Of a DNA stretch of 64,000 nt, positions 62,018-64,000 are shown one piece after another; positions within the stretch are counted from its first letter, which is position 1; each line of letters starts with the position of its first letter. The stretch lies in assembly GCF_041154505.1 (NCBI RefSeq), contig NZ_AP028672.1, positions 3,078,501-3,142,500 of the forward strand, given 5' to 3'. A program made the position numbers and the translations under genes. The notes beneath the pieces are model-generated. The model was not told where the DNA came from. It saw only the letters and a list, made by a program, of their open reading frames with translations, and searched no databases. The DNA comes from Acidovorax sp. A79 (GTDB taxonomy: Bacteria; Pseudomonadota; Gammaproteobacteria; Burkholderiales; Burkholderiaceae_C).

Positions 62018-62827
62018 ATGACCACCGCCACCGAGATCAGCAACCGCATCATCGAAGCCGTGATGGCGCAAAAGCTCGCCCCGGGCTCGCGCCTGGGCGA
62101 GCAGCAGCTGGCCATGCTGTTCGACTGCAGCCGCACCATCGTGCGCGAGGCGCTCACGCGGCTGTCCACGCGCGGCATCGTCACCGTGAGCGCGCGGCGT
62201 GGCTGGTATGTGATCGAACCCTCGGAAGACGAGGCGCGCGAGGCCTTCGAAGCGCGCCGCGTGATCGAACTGGGCCTGCTGCACCAGCTCAAGGCGGTGG
62301 ACAAGGCGGCCGTGCGCCAGCTCAGGAGCCACCTGCAGCGCGAGAAGGCGGCGCTGGCGGGCAGCGACGTGGGCGCGCGCAGCTTCCTGCTGGGCGACTT
62401 CCATGTGTGCCTGGCCGAATGCCTGGGCAATTCACTGCTGGCCGACACGCTGCGCGACTTCACGGCGCGCACCACGCTGATCGCCATGCTCTACCAGTCG
62501 TCGCACGATGCCGCGCAGTCGTGCGCCGACCACGTGCGCATCGTCGAGGCGCTGGAGGCGGGCGACATCGCCCAGGCCGAGGCGCTCATGTCCGAGCACA
62601 TCGGCTCGGTGCAATCCGCGCTGCGCCTGCAGGCCAGCACCGACCCGCTGGCCGGGCTGCGCGATGCGCTGGCCCCGGTGCGCAAGACCACTGCCGCCGC
62701 AGCGGACACCACCGCGCAGCCCCGGCAACGCAAGCCCCGCGCTGCGTCCAAGAGTTCTACCCCGAAAGCGTCCGACCAGGACGCAGCACCCGCCGACGCA
62801 TCCACCTACCTAGGAGCCCTGCTATGA
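62018..62827 (+). CDS. GntR-family (FCD subtype) regulator coupled to an amino-acid ABC receptor
   Basis: The 269-residue product from ATG 62018 (frame open to 61976) has an N-terminal HTH: ISNRIIEAVMAQKLAPGSRLGEQQLAMLFDCSRTIVREALTRLSTRGIVTV, followed by an FCD domain with ARRVIELGLLHQLKAVD, LGDFHVCLAECLGNSLLADTLRDF and DHVRIVEALEAGD (metal-site His and Asp). A C-terminal Ala/Lys/Ser/Thr-rich tail of 45 residues (about 225-269) is unusual for the family. The stop overlaps the receptor gene start (ATGA), an uncommon same-strand coupling of regulator and transporter. Confidence 0.87.
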   Translation: MTTATEISNRIIEAVMAQKLAPGSRLGEQQLAMLFDCSRTIVREALTRLSTRGIVTVSARRGWYVIEPSEDEAREAFEARRVIELGLLHQLKAVDKAAVRQLRSHLQREKAALAGSDVGARSFLLGDFHVCLAECLGNSLLADTLRDFTARTTLIAMLYQSSHDAAQSCADHVRIVEALEAGDIAQAEALMSEHIGSVQSALRLQASTDPLAGLRDALAPVRKTTAAAADTTAQPRQRKPRAASKSSTPKASDQDAAPADASTYLGALL

Positions 62828-63645
62828 CCGCCCCCCGTGCCTTTGTTTCCTCGACCCGCCGCCTGACACTGGGCGTGCTCGCCGCCACGGGCCTGTGGGC
62901 CGCGCTGATGGCCCCTGCCGCCCACGCGCAGAACGCGCTGGACAACATCCTCAAGGCCAAGGAAATCAAGATCGCCATCCCCACCGACTATCCGCCCTAC
63001 GGCTTTGTCGGCACCGACCTCAAGCCCCAGGGCCTGGATGTCGAGATGGCCAACTACATCGCCACCAAGCTGGGCGTGAAGGTCGAGTTGATCCCCGTGA
63101 CCAGCGCCAACCGCATCCCCTACCTGCAGACGCAGAAGGCCGACCTCGTCATCTCCACGCTGGGCAAGAACCCCGAGCGCGAGAAGGTCATCGACTTCAC
63201 TGCGGCCTACGCGCCGTTCTTCCAGGCCGTGTTTGCCAGCAAGAGCCTGAACATCAAGAGTTTTGCCGACCTCACGGGCAAGTCGGTGGCCGTGACCCGT
63301 GGCGCCATGGAGGACCAGGAACTGGCCAAGGTCGCGCCCGCGGGCGTGGACGTGAAGCGTTTTGAAGACCACGCGGCCAGCATCTCGGCCTTCGTGTCGG
63401 GCCAGACGCAGGCCATTGCCACCAGCGCCTCCACGGCCGGCACCATCATGGTCAAGAACCCCAACCTGCAGACCGAATACAAGCTGCTGCTCAAGGACAG
63501 CCCCAACTTCATCGGCGTGGCCAAGGGCGAGGACAAGCTGCGCCTGCGCGTGAACGAGATCATCGCCGAGGCGAAGAAGTCGGGCGACATCGACAAGCTC
63601 TCCAGCAAGTGGCTGGGCCGTCCCGCCGGCGAACTGCCCCTGTGA
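62824..63645 (+). CDS. Polar amino-acid ABC transporter substrate-binding protein
   Basis: The 273-residue product from ATG 62824, with AGGAGCC located inside the end of the preceding gene, has a signal peptide (LGVLAATGLWAALMAPAAHAQ). The receptor is family SBP_bac_3: IKIAIPTDYPPYGFVGTDLKPQGLDVEMANYIATKLGVKVELIPVTSANRIPYLQTQKADLVISTLGKNPEREKVIDFTAAYAPF, then FADLTGKSVAVTRGAMEDQEL. The YPPYG and DLVISTL blocks line the ligand cleft. It is followed by a permease gene and is the receptor of a polar amino-acid importer whose ATPase is outside the window. Confidence 0.93.
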   Translation: MTAPRAFVSSTRRLTLGVLAATGLWAALMAPAAHAQNALDNILKAKEIKIAIPTDYPPYGFVGTDLKPQGLDVEMANYIATKLGVKVELIPVTSANRIPYLQTQKADLVISTLGKNPEREKVIDFTAAYAPFFQAVFASKSLNIKSFADLTGKSVAVTRGAMEDQELAKVAPAGVDVKRFEDHAASISAFVSGQTQAIATSASTAGTIMVKNPNLQTEYKLLLKDSPNFIGVAKGEDKLRLRVNEIIAEAKKSGDIDKLSSKWLGRPAGELPL

Positions 63646-63708
63646 ACGCACACCACTGACCATTTGCTGAACAGGCCTGGGGCGTGACAAGCGCCGCAGG
63701 GCAACCGC

Positions 63709-64000
63709 ATGCTGATTGCGCTGGATTTCTCTGCCGTGCTGTCCTCCTGGCCGCTGCTGGTGCGCGGTGTGGTCTGGACCATCGGGCTCACGGTGGTGGG
63801 TACCGTGCTGGGCCTGTTGCTGGGCACGGCCTGTGCCTGGGCGCGCGCCCGCAACCTGGGGCCGCGTGCGCTGCCGCTGCGCTGGGCCGTGGCCGCCTAT
63901 GTGGAGCTGGTGCGCAACACGCCCTTCATCGTGCAGCTGTTCTTCCTGTTCTTCGGCCTGCCGGCGCTCGGGTTCAAGCTCTCGCCCGAGGTGGCCTCCG
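63709..64000 (+). CDS. Polar amino-acid ABC transporter permease, 3'-truncated by the window edge
   Basis: The first 97 residues from ATG 63709 show a membrane segment WPLLVRGVVWTIGLTVVGTVLGLLLGTACAWA, then the HisMQ-family motif YVELVRNTPFIVQLFFLFFGLPALG (the ELxRxTPxxxQ signature of amino-acid permeases). A good Shine-Dalgarno is not obvious (GCAGGGCAACC). It starts 64 bases after the receptor stop and continues beyond position 64000. The product is an inner-membrane pore subunit for the receptor encoded upstream. Confidence 0.92.
   Translation, partial: MLIALDFSAVLSSWPLLVRGVVWTIGLTVVGTVLGLLLGTACAWARARNLGPRALPLRWAVAAYVELVRNTPFIVQLFFLFFGLPALGFKLSPEVAS

Overview
The window is a high-GC chromosomal segment of a betaproteobacterium, most likely in the Comamonadaceae (Acidovorax, Delftia or Comamonas relatives). 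The evidence is two TctC/Bug-type tripartite tricarboxylate receptors, a monomeric NADP isocitrate dehydrogenase, many LysR/GntR/TetR/AraC regulators beside small catabolic cassettes, and two dispersed intergenic repeats that I associate with this family (a TTGATAGC/AGCGCTT repeat and a CCCCCTGAG...GGCGGGGCGGCCCTTGC repeat). No rRNA, tRNA, CRISPR array, prophage or complete IS was seen. The one mobile-type element is a 270-bp MITE-like insertion with 25-bp perfect terminal inverted repeats that breaks a metallophosphoesterase gene.

Layout. 1-5.7 kb: the end of an unknown gene, a membrane-anchored methyltransferase, then a four-gene cell-envelope cluster (TPR-like lipoprotein, YcfL-like protein, LpoB-like lipoprotein, CsgG-like secreted protein). 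5.8-13.2 kb: mixed single genes (lipoprotein hydrolase, DUF4952 protein, flavin reductase, LysR with divergent tautomerase, AraC with divergent MFS exporter, VOC protein, DUF1993 protein). 13.4-15.8 kb: DUF3649-PepSY-DUF3325 membrane operon of the kind linked to siderophore/iron uptake. 16.0-20.5 kb: a minus-strand catabolic operon (Bug receptor, Gfo/Idh/MocA dehydrogenase, DUF993 aldolase-like protein, sugar isomerase/epimerase) for an unidentified carbohydrate or polyol. 20.7-28.4 kb: GNAT, TetR, Lrp/AsnC with divergent gamma-glutamyltransferase, an eight-repeat Sel1 protein, LysR with divergent lipoprotein hydrolase.

28.6-37.3 kb: monomeric isocitrate dehydrogenase, then the tightly overlapped four-gene ligase-associated DNA repair operon (MBL exonuclease, ATP-dependent DNA ligase, Lhr-like helicase, PdeM phosphoesterase). 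37.5-42.8 kb: GNAT, BON protein, a secreted amidase divergent from an AraC regulator, and an orphan peptide-type substrate-binding protein. 42.9-51.5 kb: a LivK-H-M-G-F type ABC importer running into an M20 amidohydrolase and an M81/MlrC-type peptidase, with a divergent GntR/FadR regulator and a perfect palindrome in the shared promoter. This looks like an uptake-and-hydrolysis unit for a peptide, carbamoyl or ureide compound.

51.5-58.4 kb: YnfA plus ArsR-type regulator divergent from a NIPSNAP/ABM monooxygenase pair, the MITE-broken phosphoesterase, a membrane protein of unknown function, a GNAT, a zinc-ribbon methyltransferase and an FAD-linked D-lactate/glycolate oxidase. 58.6-64 kb: TetR, Bug receptor and carboxylesterase in one unit, then a GntR regulator translationally coupled to a polar amino-acid ABC receptor and the first part of its permease, which runs off the window.

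Starts were moved downstream of the longest frame where a Shine-Dalgarno, signal peptide, domain boundary or four-base ATGA overlap supported it. Function calls rest on motif and family recognition by eye; no searches were run.
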